64,000 nucleotides of DNA. Origin: Pseudomonas sp. ACN8 (GTDB lineage: Bacteria > Pseudomonadota > Gammaproteobacteria > Pseudomonadales > Pseudomonadaceae). Positions 17,853 to 25,742 of this stretch are shown in pieces (position 1 is the stretch's first letter; every line of letters starts with the position of its first letter). The notes beneath the pieces were generated by a model. It had not been told where the DNA came from. It saw only the letters and a program-made list of their open reading frames with translations, and did no database searches. The stretch lies in contig NZ_MRCS01000023.1 in the NCBI RefSeq assembly GCF_002303925.1, forward strand, positions 1 through 64,000, in the 5' to 3' direction. A program made the position numbers and the translations under genes.

Positions 17853-18191
17853 ATGAATGACGAGCTTCAGGTAATCGATCTTCAGGTGGGTGACGGAAAA
17901 GCCGCCGTAAAAGGCGCGCTCATCACCACCCAGTACCGTGGCTGGCTGGAGGACGGCACCGAATTCGATTCCTCCTACAGCCGTGGCAAGCCCTTCCAGT
18001 GCGTGATCGGCACCGGGCGGGTCATCAAGGGCTGGGACCTGGGCATCATGGGCATGCAGGTCGGCGGCAAGCGCAAGTTGCTGGTGCCGGCGCACCTGGC
18101 CTATGGCGAACGCACCATGGGCAAGATCACGCCGAATTCGGACCTGATTTTCGAGATCGAGTTGCTGGAAGTGCTGACGCGGGATGATTGA
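17853..18191 (+). CDS. FKBP-type peptidyl-prolyl cis-trans isomerase
   Basis: A 112-residue single-domain FKBP without signal peptide, therefore cytoplasmic. The FK506-binding fold is evident from GTEFDSSYSRGKPF, VIKGWDLGIMGMQVGGKRKL and PAHLAYGER, ending in LIFEIELLEV. The aromatic active-site residues (Tyr, Phe, Trp) are in place. It catalyses proline isomerisation during folding. A GTG at 17844 is an alternative start three codons earlier and has the slightly better spaced GAGAG site. It is convergent with the emfourin gene, with only 17 bp between stops. Confidence 0.92.
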   Translation: MNDELQVIDLQVGDGKAAVKGALITTQYRGWLEDGTEFDSSYSRGKPFQCVIGTGRVIKGWDLGIMGMQVGGKRKLLVPAHLAYGERTMGKITPNSDLIFEIELLEVLTRDD

Positions 18192-18208
18192 CCGCGGGCA
18201 GGGGGGAT

Positions 18209-18532
18209 CTACAGCAACTCCCCCGTATCCCAAAGATGTACCAGTTCTCCCGGTGCCTGGTCCTCCGGCACTTTAAGCACCATCCGGTCTTCCCGCTCGC
18301 CTAGCCGATAGTTCACCTCTATCTGGTAAAAGCGCTGGTCGCCACGCCCGGGCACCGAACTGTCCAGGGTCAGGCAACCCTCCAGTACCGAGCAGATGCG
18401 GGTGCGCTGGCTGATGTCGCATTGCGCAAATTCAATCTCCCGAGGGCGGCTCAAGGCGTGAATCGCCGCGAAACCACCCTGGCGGGAGAGGCGAACCCGG
18501 GTGTCGTCGCCCAATGCAGGCAGGGTTTTCAT
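18209..18532 (-). CDS. emfourin-like inhibitor of M4 protease
   Basis: A 107-residue cytoplasmic protein directly after an M4 metalloprotease gene. Its ATG overlaps the protease stop as ATGA, so the two are translationally coupled. Size, position and the N-terminal segment VRLSRQGGFAAI followed by a beta-rich body match emfourin, the slow tight-binding inhibitor encoded next to protealysin in Serratia. Role by analogy: it keeps the protealysin-like protease inactive inside the producer. Assignment rests mainly on context and the N-terminal motif, since the family is divergent. Confidence 0.8.
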   Translation of the reverse strand: MKTLPALGDDTRVRLSRQGGFAAIHALSRPREIEFAQCDISQRTRICSVLEGCLTLDSSVPGRGDQRFYQIEVNYRLGEREDRMVLKVPEDQAPGELVHLWDTGELL

Positions 18533-19590
18533 AGGGTCTCCGTGATTTCGATGCCCGTTTGAGCCCACCCCTGGCGCACGGCCTCGACTTCTCGCGCACC
18601 GAAGCGTTGGCCGGCATGGTGGACGGTCAGTCGGGCGAAGGCATCGAAGCTGGCGTCCGGATCCAGGCGTTTGTCGCACAGGGCGTCGTACCAGATTACT
18701 CCGGCTTTCTTCCAGGCGAACCCGCCAAGTGCTCTGGCCACCAGATAAAACGCGCGATTGGGGATGCCGGAATTGATGTGCACACCGCCATTGTCCTCCT
18801 GGGTGATGACGAATTCACGCATGTGATCCGGTTGCGGATCCTTGCCCAACAGCGGGTCGTCGTAGGCCGTGCCCGGATGGGACATCGAGCGCAGGCCTCT
18901 GCCGTTGATCCTTGCGCTCAACAAGTCAGCGCCGATCAACCAGTCCGCCTGCTCGGCGGTGTGGCCGAGGACGAATTGCTTGGTGAGGATACCGAACACA
19001 TCCGACAGCGACTCGTTCAAGGCTCCTGACTGGTTGGCGTAAATCAACCCGGCCGCGCTTTCGGTCACGCCATGGGCCAGTTCATGGGCGACTACATCCA
19101 GCGAGCGGGTAAAACGCTGGAAAATTTCCCCGTCACCGTCGCCGAAGACCATTTGCGCACCATTCCAAAAGGCGTTTTCGTATCCCTGGCCATAATGCAC
19201 GCTGCCGACCAAGGCAAATCCGTTGTTATCGATCGAGTCACGGCCGAACACCTTCCAGAAGAAATCATAGCTGGCACCCAGTGCGTCGTAAGCTTCATCG
19301 ACGGCCGCATCGCCTGTGGCCGGCTGACCTTCCAGGCGCACCGGCATACCTGGCAGCAGCATTTTGTTCTGGGCGTCGTGCACGCTGCGCTGGGCTACGC
19401 CCGGCTTGCCGCGCGGCGGCAGAATCGCCCGCTCCGGCGGCTGCGAAGGTGGCCCGGGATTGGGCAGCAGGCTTTGCACATGATGCAGGGTGATCATCGC
19501 CGCCGTGCGCTGCGGCTCTGAGCCGTGGGCGATGATGCGATTGAGAATGTAGGGCGGGATAAAACTGCGCAGTGCTCGTGAGTCGGTCAT
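18529..19590 (-). CDS. protealysin-like M4 metallopeptidase
   Basis: A 353-residue thermolysin-family zinc protease. The short protealysin-type propeptide begins with FIPPYILNRI (residues 10-19), the PPL motif that distinguishes protealysins from long-propeptide thermolysins. Catalytic zinc ligands are in VAHELAHGVTE, with the third ligand in GALNESLSDVFG. GGVHINSGIPNRAFYL and the transition-state histidine segment complete the active site. There is no signal peptide, as in protealysin, which leaves by a non-classical route. AGGGA 7-8 nt upstream fixes the ATG at 19590; the frame opens further upstream without support. It forms a two-gene operon with the emfourin gene. Confidence 0.92.
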   Translation of the reverse strand: MTDSRALRSFIPPYILNRIIAHGSEPQRTAAMITLHHVQSLLPNPGPPSQPPERAILPPRGKPGVAQRSVHDAQNKMLLPGMPVRLEGQPATGDAAVDEAYDALGASYDFFWKVFGRDSIDNNGFALVGSVHYGQGYENAFWNGAQMVFGDGDGEIFQRFTRSLDVVAHELAHGVTESAAGLIYANQSGALNESLSDVFGILTKQFVLGHTAEQADWLIGADLLSARINGRGLRSMSHPGTAYDDPLLGKDPQPDHMREFVITQEDNGGVHINSGIPNRAFYLVARALGGFAWKKAGVIWYDALCDKRLDPDASFDAFARLTVHHAGQRFGAREVEAVRQGWAQTGIEITETL

Positions 19591-19702
19591 CAGTGCATCC
19601 CTGGCGTGATAGCGGGCGATACTGATGTGATCCGGGCACCGCGCGTTCGGTTCCGTGCCGCGTACTGGCGAGTGTGATGTGCAGGGCAATCGGCAACGAT
19701 TA

Positions 19703-20827
19703 TCAGGCTGCCGGCAGATCCTTGAAGAGGGGCACCCTCCCGTTCAGTGACGGGCGGTACTGCCAATCCAGGTCCAGCTCAGGGTTCACCGCCAGTATCT
19801 GCCTGACTGAGGCGATGGCGATGCTCAGAGCCAGCGCCTGCCCCGGACAGTGATGACGCCCCGCCCCGAACGTGAAGCTGCGGCGCTGCGCGCGGTCGAG
19901 GCATAAGTTGTCGGCTCGGTCATTGAGCTGTGGATCTCGATTGGCCGAGGCCAGCAGCACCAGAATCACATCGCCAGGATTGAGGCTCACACCCTCTATT
20001 TCGCAAGGCGTTGCGACGAAGCGCCGGGTGTTTTGTACCGAGGGATCGAAGCGTTGGACTTCGGCGATCAGGTCACCGATATGCATCGCATCGTGCCGCA
20101 ACGACGGGTTTTGCATCAGGGCCAGAACGGCATTGCCGATCAATCCGGCCGTGGCGTCGTATGTCTGGGACAGCAGACCGATCAGGTTGGCGATCAGCAC
20201 TTCGGATGGCGCGGATGTCGAGGCAAAGCGCTGGCGGATGCCGGCGAGCAGGGGGCTTTGATCGGCCTGTTCATCCAGCAACTCGACAAAGTAGCCGCTC
20301 AGTTGCTCGGCGGCAGCGTCGGCGACGACCAGTTGTGCCGGGGTGCTGAGCGGTGACAGGCAGGCGACGAAATCCGCGGTCAGCTCGGCGATGATGCGGC
20401 CCTGTGCCGGTGAAAAACCCAGCAGCGTTGCAACTACACAGACCGGGCCGCGGAACATGGCGGCCTGTATCCCGTCCGCGCCCGGCGTGATCAGGCGCGC
20501 TGCAACCAATGTCTCGACTGCCTGCGCATCGATCAATTGCAGCTCCGGCTGGATTGCCGAACGGGGGCAATGCTGGCGTTCGCCTTCATTCATCCGCATC
20601 AATTGGCCAAACACCTTGCCGGCCATGCCGTCGGCAATGGCCTTGGGCACGGGTTCGGAGGCCGGACGAACGTGGCAGTCAGGATGCGCCAGCACAGCCG
20701 CCACAGCGTGGGCACTGCTGGCGACCCACAGGTTCAGGCTCTGGTGAAAAACCAGCCCACCCTCGGCGCGCCATTGCGCATAGCAAGGATAAGGATCGGT
20801 GTGAGTCGCAGCGGTGATCGGGTCCAT
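19703..20827 (-). CDS. cytochrome P450
   Basis: A 374-residue soluble class-I type P450. The heme-thiolate signature FTFGAGRHHCPG contains Cys327. The K-helix ExxR is EVQR (256-259), with RF-x-P downstream. The I-helix reads SQTYDATAGL (220-229), lacking the usual (A/G)Gx(D/E)T glycine but keeping the acid and threonine, as in a bacterial subgroup. It hydroxylates an unknown substrate; no ferredoxin or reductase gene is adjacent. The ATG at 20827 has AAGG at 8-9 nt; the open frame continues far upstream only as a shadow of the ArsR gene. It is divergent from that regulator by 78 bp. Confidence 0.9.
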   Translation of the reverse strand: MDPITAATHTDPYPCYAQWRAEGGLVFHQSLNLWVASSAHAVAAVLAHPDCHVRPASEPVPKAIADGMAGKVFGQLMRMNEGERQHCPRSAIQPELQLIDAQAVETLVAARLITPGADGIQAAMFRGPVCVVATLLGFSPAQGRIIAELTADFVACLSPLSTPAQLVVADAAAEQLSGYFVELLDEQADQSPLLAGIRQRFASTSAPSEVLIANLIGLLSQTYDATAGLIGNAVLALMQNPSLRHDAMHIGDLIAEVQRFDPSVQNTRRFVATPCEIEGVSLNPGDVILVLLASANRDPQLNDRADNLCLDRAQRRSFTFGAGRHHCPGQALALSIAIASVRQILAVNPELDLDWQYRPSLNGRVPLFKDLPAA

Positions 20828-20905
20828 GGTCGCAGCCTTTTGTTGTCGGGAAGTGTTGCTACTATCTCCAGTCCGAACAGGCGATGATTCGTCCGGGAGC
20901 GAAAT

Positions 20906-21670
20906 ATGAACGTAGAACGACATGACATCGGTGTTTCTCAAGTGGCGGCGGCCATCGCTGAGCCGGCGCGGACGAAAATCCTCTGTTCGCTGATGGACGG
21001 CCACGCCCGCACCAGCACCGAACTGGCGGCGGTGGCCGAAGTCAGTGCATCGACCGCCAGCGCCCACCTGGCCAGACTCAAGGAGCTGGCGCTGGTGCGG
21101 TTGCACGTTCAGGGCCGTCATCGCTATTACAGCCTGGCGGACAAGCGTGTGGCCCGGGCGTTGGAGGCATTGATGGTGATTGGCCAAAACGCTGCGCCGG
21201 CCTTTAACTCGCGCACCCCGGACCGCCTGCAGTTTGCCCGCACCTGCTACGACCACATGGCCGGCACCCTGGCCGTGCTGCTGCATGACCGGATGCTTGA
21301 AGCGGGCTGGCTTGAGGAAACCGACGAACAGGCCTATCGCTTGAGCGACAGCGGTACGGCAATGTTTCAAAGGCTCGGGATCGAGGTACAGGACTTGAGC
21401 ACCTTGCGCCGCCGCTTTGCCTGCCCGTGCCTGGACTGGAGCATGCGTCGGCCACATCTGGGCGGGTCGCTGGGCGCGGCAGTGTTGCAAACGGCGCTCA
21501 AGCGCAAGTGGGTGACCCAGGATCTGGACAGTCGGGCGTTGGCGTTGACGGCGTTGGGGCGCAAGGAGTTTGGAAGGCGGTTTGGAATCGGGTTGCCGTT
21601 GGTGGTTGAGGGTAATGTCAAAGTTTCGAAAACTGCAGCAGAATCGGTGGAGTTCGGGAATATTCGCTGA
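20906..21670 (+). CDS. ArsR-type winged-helix regulator with long C-terminal domain
   Basis: A 254-residue protein. The N-terminal 90 residues are an ArsR/SmtB winged helix (IAEPARTKILCSLMDG, then TELAAVAEVSASTASAHLARL and GRHRYYSLAD). The C-terminal 160 residues are longer than in classical ArsR and contain a cysteine-bearing RFACPCLDWSMRRPHLGG segment (about 170-188), as in YdfF-like ArsR proteins. No classical metal-binding CVC in the recognition helix is seen. It probably controls the divergent P450 gene; the CPC motif could sense metal, thiol or redox state (inference). Confidence 0.85.
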   Translation: MNVERHDIGVSQVAAAIAEPARTKILCSLMDGHARTSTELAAVAEVSASTASAHLARLKELALVRLHVQGRHRYYSLADKRVARALEALMVIGQNAAPAFNSRTPDRLQFARTCYDHMAGTLAVLLHDRMLEAGWLEETDEQAYRLSDSGTAMFQRLGIEVQDLSTLRRRFACPCLDWSMRRPHLGGSLGAAVLQTALKRKWVTQDLDSRALALTALGRKEFGRRFGIGLPLVVEGNVKVSKTAAESVEFGNIR

Positions 21671-21718
21671 CTGACGATACGTGTATTCCAGTTGTCTTTG
21701 TGTTGAATGAAATGCCGT

Positions 21719-21744
21719 CATCGCGAGCAGGCTCGCTCCCACAG
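21719..21744. repeat. solitary REP
   Basis: A single inverted REP arm between the ArsR gene and the ilvE terminator; no partner arm was found nearby. Confidence 0.85.
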
Positions 21745-21779
21745 GGGGCGGGGTGGGTTTGTCAGTACAATGCAAACAA

Positions 21780-21815
21780 AAAAGCCCCCCATCGGTCACC
21801 CGATGGGGGGCTTTT
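21780..21815 (-). terminator. intrinsic terminator of ilvE
   Basis: A 16-bp stem AAAAGCCCCCCATCGG/CCGATGGGGGGCTTTT with loop TCAC, T-rich on both strands. It follows ilvE and can also stop transcription from the ArsR side. Confidence 0.9.
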
Positions 21816-21832
21816 GTGCGTGTGGCGTCAGG

Positions 21833-22852
21833 TCAAACCTTGACGATCCAGCCCGCTGGCGCTTCGATGTCGCCGGTTTGCACGCCGGTCAGCTCTTTGT
21901 AGAGCTTCTGGGTGACCGGGCCGACTTCGGTTTCGCTGTGGAACACGTGCAGGTGGTCGTTGTAGTCGATGCCGCCGATTGGCGTGATCACCGCCGCGGT
22001 ACCGCAAGCACCGGCTTCCTTGAAGTCGGAGAGCTTGTCGATGAACACATCGCCTTCAACCACTTCCAGGCCCAGACGGGTCTTGGCCAGCTCGATCAGC
22101 GACAGACGGGTGATGCCCGGCAGTACCGACGGCGAGTTCGGGGTCACGAACTTGTTGTCGTGGGTGATCCCGAAGAAGTTGGCCGAACCGACTTCCTCGA
22201 TCTTGGTGTGGGTCATCGGATCCAGGTAGATGGCGTCGGCGAAGTGGGCTTTCTTGGCCTTGGAACCCGGCATCAGGCTGGCGGCGTAGTTGCCACCGAC
22301 CTTGGCGGCACCGGTGCCTTGTGGCGCGGCGCGGTCGTAGCTGGAGATCTGGAAGTTGTGCGGGGTCAGGCCGCCCTTGAAGTAGGCGCCGACCGGGATG
22401 CAGAAGATCGAGAAGATGAACTCGGGGGCGGTACGCACGCCGATGTTGTCACCCACGCCGATCACGAACGGGCGCAGGTACAGCGCGCCGCCGGTGCCGT
22501 ACGGCGGGATGAAACGCTCGTTGGCGCGGACCACGGCCTTGCAGGCTTCGATGAACTGCTCGGTGTCGACTGTCGGCATCAGCAGGCGGGCGCAGCTGCG
22601 CTGCATGCGCAGAGCGTTCTGGTCCGGGCGGAACAGGTTGATCGAGCCGTCCTTGCAACGATAGGCCTTCATGCCTTCGAAGCACTGCTGGCCATAGTGA
22701 AGGGCGGTGGAGCCTTCGCTGATGTGCAGCACGTTATCTTCGGTCAGGGTGCCTTTGTCCCACTCGCCATTGCGGAAATACGACAGATAGCGCTTGTCGG
22801 TCTTGATGTAGTCAAAACCCAGCTTGTCCCAATTTATGCTTTCGTTACCCAT
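21833..22852 (-). CDS. ilvE: branched-chain amino acid aminotransferase
   Basis: A 339-residue fold-type IV PLP aminotransferase (BCAT class II). It interconverts leucine, isoleucine and valine with their 2-keto acids. Recognisable parts are HYGQQCFEGMKAYR, the arginine-rich RPDQNALRMQRS and the PLP-lysine region GAAKVGGNYAAS. The phosphate and substrate loop EVGSANFFGI follows, then ITRLSLIELA. The start at 22852 (MGNESINWDKLG) is the family start; a longer frame of 13 codons is not supported. Its position next to the bkd operon is functionally fitting, because BCAT supplies the keto acids that Bkd oxidises, although it is a separate unit. Confidence 0.95.
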   Translation of the reverse strand: MGNESINWDKLGFDYIKTDKRYLSYFRNGEWDKGTLTEDNVLHISEGSTALHYGQQCFEGMKAYRCKDGSINLFRPDQNALRMQRSCARLLMPTVDTEQFIEACKAVVRANERFIPPYGTGGALYLRPFVIGVGDNIGVRTAPEFIFSIFCIPVGAYFKGGLTPHNFQISSYDRAAPQGTGAAKVGGNYAASLMPGSKAKKAHFADAIYLDPMTHTKIEEVGSANFFGITHDNKFVTPNSPSVLPGITRLSLIELAKTRLGLEVVEGDVFIDKLSDFKEAGACGTAAVITPIGGIDYNDHLHVFHSETEVGPVTQKLYKELTGVQTGDIEAPAGWIVKV

Positions 22853-22996
22853 GACACCCTCTATCACTGAACAACCGTCGAAACGGTTCAAGGCTTCTGA
22901 CGTTTTTTGGATGGGGACAACAATACTTCATTCCGGGCCTGTTTCGCAGCCCGGACTATCGGATGGCAGGCAGATAATTCGCGCTGGCCTCAAGAA

Positions 22997-23063
22997 ATCG
23001 CTAGCAGGCTAGCTCCCACAGGGGAACGCATTCCAACTGTGGGAGCCAGCCTGCTGGCGATGG
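22997..23063. repeat. variant REP pair with compensatory stem changes
   Basis: The arm at 22997-23022 reads ATCGCTAGCAGGCTAGCTCC and the arm at 23038-23063 reads GGGAGCCAGCCTGCTGGCGA. Each differs from the consensus at one base pair of the stem, and both sides of the pair changed, so the palindromes are preserved. Confidence 0.9.
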
Positions 23064-23084
23064 GGCCATCCCTGCCACCCTCAG

Positions 23085-24467
23085 TTACAGGTGCAACGCA
23101 TGTCCCAACGCCCGCAACGCCGCTTCCTGCACCGCCTCACCCAGCGTCGGGTGCGCATGGATGGTGCCGCCGATGTCTTCCAGCCGCGCGCCCATCTCCA
23201 GGCTTTGCGCAAACGCCGTGGACAATTCCGACACGCCAACGCCCACCGCCTGCCAGCCGACAATTACATGATTGTCGCGGCGGGCGACCACCCGCACGAA
23301 GCCGCTTTTCGATTCCAGGGTCATCGCCCGGCCATTGGCGGCGAACGGGAAGCTCGACACGATGCAGTCCCAACCTGCGGCCTTGGCCTCGTCCGGGGTC
23401 TTGCCGACCACCACCAGTTCCGGGTCGGTGAAGCACACGGCGGCGATGGCGGTCGGGTTGAACTCGCGGGACTTACCGCTGATCAGCTCGGCGACCATCT
23501 CGCCCTGGGCCATGGCCCGGTGGGCGAGCATCGGTTCGCCGCTCAGGTCACCGATGGCATACACGTTGCGCATGCTGGTCTGGCAGCGGTGGTCGATCTT
23601 GATCGACGAACCGTTCATGTCCAGGTTCAGCGCTTCGAGGTTCCAGCCCTGGGTGTTCGGCTTGCGACCGACGGCCACCAGCACCTGATCGGTTTCCAGG
23701 TTCAGGGTCGCGCCGTTCGGGGCCAGTACTTGCAAAGTATTTTCTTTTGAATCAAAGCCTTGAACGCTGTGTTTCAAGTAAAGCTTCACACCGAGTTTTC
23801 TCAGTTCGTCGTGCACCGGCTGGGTCAGTTCGGCGTCGTAGGCCGGCAGGATGCGTTCCTGCGCTTCCACCACGCTGACCTCGGCGCCGAGCTTGCGATA
23901 GGCAATGCCCAGCTCCAGACCGATGTAGCCACCACCGACCACGATCAAGCGCTTGGGCACGGACGTCGGCGCCAGGGCTTCGGTGGACGAGATGATCGGC
24001 CCGCCAATCGGCAATATCGGCAGGTTCACGCTTGTCGAACCGGTGGCCAGCACCAGGTGCTCGCACTGGATGCGCGTGTCGCCGACGTCGACGGTTTTAC
24101 CGTCAACCACTGTGGCCCAGCCTTGAACGATCTGGACCTTGTTCTTTTTCAGCAGCGCCGCGACGCCGGTGGTCAGGCGATCGACGATGCCATCCTTCCA
24201 CTCGACGCTCTTGGTGATATCGAGGGTCGGCGCCGAAACGCTGATGCCCAGGGACGAAAGCTGATGGTGGTGCTGCGTCTGATGAAACTGCTCGGCAACG
24301 TGAATCAGTGCCTTGGACGGAATGCAGCCGATGTTCAGGCAGGTGCCGCCCAGGGATTGGCCTTCAACCAGGATGGTCGGGATGCCCAACTGGCCGGCAC
24401 GGATCGCCGTCACATAACCGCCGGGGCCGCCGCCGATGATCAGCAGCGTGGTGTTCAAAGTTTGCAT
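23085..24467 (-). CDS. lpdV: dihydrolipoamide dehydrogenase of the branched-chain keto-acid complex
   Basis: A 460-residue E3 flavoprotein. It reoxidises the dihydrolipoyl group of BkdB and reduces NAD. FAD-binding LLIIGGGPGGYVTAIRAGQLG opens the protein and the redox disulfide lies in GGTCLNIGCIPSKAL (about 40-54). A second GxGxxG, LIVVGGGYIGLELG, binds NAD, and the C-terminal dimer-interface motif HAHPTLGEAV holds the catalytic histidine. It is the last gene of the bkd operon, starting 3 nt after the bkdB stop codon. Position and sequence distinguish it from the housekeeping pyruvate-complex enzyme. Confidence 0.95.
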   Translation of the reverse strand: MQTLNTTLLIIGGGPGGYVTAIRAGQLGIPTILVEGQSLGGTCLNIGCIPSKALIHVAEQFHQTQHHHQLSSLGISVSAPTLDITKSVEWKDGIVDRLTTGVAALLKKNKVQIVQGWATVVDGKTVDVGDTRIQCEHLVLATGSTSVNLPILPIGGPIISSTEALAPTSVPKRLIVVGGGYIGLELGIAYRKLGAEVSVVEAQERILPAYDAELTQPVHDELRKLGVKLYLKHSVQGFDSKENTLQVLAPNGATLNLETDQVLVAVGRKPNTQGWNLEALNLDMNGSSIKIDHRCQTSMRNVYAIGDLSGEPMLAHRAMAQGEMVAELISGKSREFNPTAIAAVCFTDPELVVVGKTPDEAKAAGWDCIVSSFPFAANGRAMTLESKSGFVRVVARRDNHVIVGWQAVGVGVSELSTAFAQSLEMGARLEDIGGTIHAHPTLGEAVQEAALRALGHALHL

Positions 24468-24470
24468 TCG

Positions 24471-25742
24471 TTACTCCACAAACAGGGTAGCGGGTTGTTC
24501 GAGCAAGCCACGGATGGCCTGGATGAATTGCGCCGCGTCCATGCCGTCGACCACGCGGTGATCGAAGGAGCTGGAGAGGTTCATCATCTTGCGGATCACG
24601 ATCTGGCCTTTGATCACCATTGGCCGTTCGACGATCTTGTTCACGCCGACAATCGCCACTTCCGGCAGGTTCAGCACCGGCGTGCTGACGATGCCGCCCA
24701 AGGCGCCAAGGCTGGTCAGGGTGATAGTCGAGCCGGACAGTTCGTCGCGGCTGGCCTTGCCGTTGCGCGCGGCAGTGGCCAGGCGAGCGATTTCCGCTGC
24801 GCTGTCCCACAGGCTGCGGGCTTCGGCGTGACGCACCACCGGCACCATCAGGCCGACGTCGCTCTGGGTCGCGACGCCCACATGCACCGCGCCGAGGCGG
24901 GTGATGACCTGGGCTTCGTCGTCGTAGCGGGCATTCATCTGCGGGAAGTCGCGCAGGGCGACGACCATGGCGCGGACCAGGAATGGCAGCAACGTCAGCT
25001 TGCCACGGGCCGCGCCGTGTTTTTCATTGAGGTGCGCGCGCAGCTCTTCCACGGCGGTGACGTCGATTTCTTCGACATAACTGAAGTGGGCGGCACGCTG
25101 GGTGGCATCCTGCATGCGCTGGGCGATCTTGCGGCGCATGCCGATCACCGGGATCTGCTGTTCATCGGTACGCTGGATGTAAGCGCTGCTGACCGTCGAG
25201 GCGTTCGACTGACCCTGGGCCAGGTAGGCGTCGAGGTCTTCATGCAGTACGCGACCGGCCGGGCCGCTGCCACGTACCAGGCGCAATTGAATGCCGAGGT
25301 CCAGTGCATGCTTGCGCACGGCCGGAGAGGCCAACGGACGCTCATCGGCCTGGCGAGCAACCATCGGGCCCTGGCAGACGGCAACTTTCGGTGCCGGGGC
25401 AACAACCGGTTTGCTTTCAGCCACGGCTTCAACTTTAGGTGCAGCCACGGGCGCTTCTTTAACAGGTGCCGGCTGCGCCGATTCCTTAACGTTGCCCGCG
25501 CCTTCGACTTCAATGCTGATCAGCACGCTGCCGACCGCCATGACTTCGCCCGGCTGGCCGCCAAGGGCGATGACCTTGCCATGCACCGGCGACGGAATAT
25601 CCACCATCGCTTTATCGGTCATGACATCGGCCAGCACCTGATCTTCGACGACCATGTCGCCGACCTTGACGTGCCATACCGACAATTCAACTTCTGCAAT
25701 GCCTTCACCAATGTCCGGCATTTTAATGACGTGCGTGCCCAT
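24471..25742 (-). CDS. bkdB: 2-oxoisovalerate dehydrogenase E2 (lipoamide acyltransferase)
   Basis: The 423-residue core of the branched-chain 2-keto acid dehydrogenase complex. A single N-terminal lipoyl domain carries the lipoylation site in MTDKAMVDIPSP (Lys about 44), followed by an alanine/valine/proline-rich linker (about 85-130). The peripheral subunit-binding domain (AVRKHALDLGIQLRLVRGSG) and the catalytic acyltransferase domain come next, the latter ending in SSFDHRVVDGMDAAQF with its active-site histidine and aspartate. The start codon abuts the bkdA2 stop (TGAATG), indicating translational coupling. Confidence 0.96.
   Translation of the reverse strand: MGTHVIKMPDIGEGIAEVELSVWHVKVGDMVVEDQVLADVMTDKAMVDIPSPVHGKVIALGGQPGEVMAVGSVLISIEVEGAGNVKESAQPAPVKEAPVAAPKVEAVAESKPVVAPAPKVAVCQGPMVARQADERPLASPAVRKHALDLGIQLRLVRGSGPAGRVLHEDLDAYLAQGQSNASTVSSAYIQRTDEQQIPVIGMRRKIAQRMQDATQRAAHFSYVEEIDVTAVEELRAHLNEKHGAARGKLTLLPFLVRAMVVALRDFPQMNARYDDEAQVITRLGAVHVGVATQSDVGLMVPVVRHAEARSLWDSAAEIARLATAARNGKASRDELSGSTITLTSLGALGGIVSTPVLNLPEVAIVGVNKIVERPMVIKGQIVIRKMMNLSSSFDHRVVDGMDAAQFIQAIRGLLEQPATLFVE

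Noticed and set aside
20828..21799. N-terminal extension of the P450 frame (about 324 codons)
   Set aside because: It is antisense to the ArsR-like regulator and includes a REP translation; the P450 fold begins at the ATG at 20827.
22933..22954. CCGGGC/GCCCGG hairpin upstream of ilvE as a leucine attenuator
   Set aside because: No leader peptide with leucine, isoleucine or valine codons and no T-run is visible, so attenuation is unsupported.
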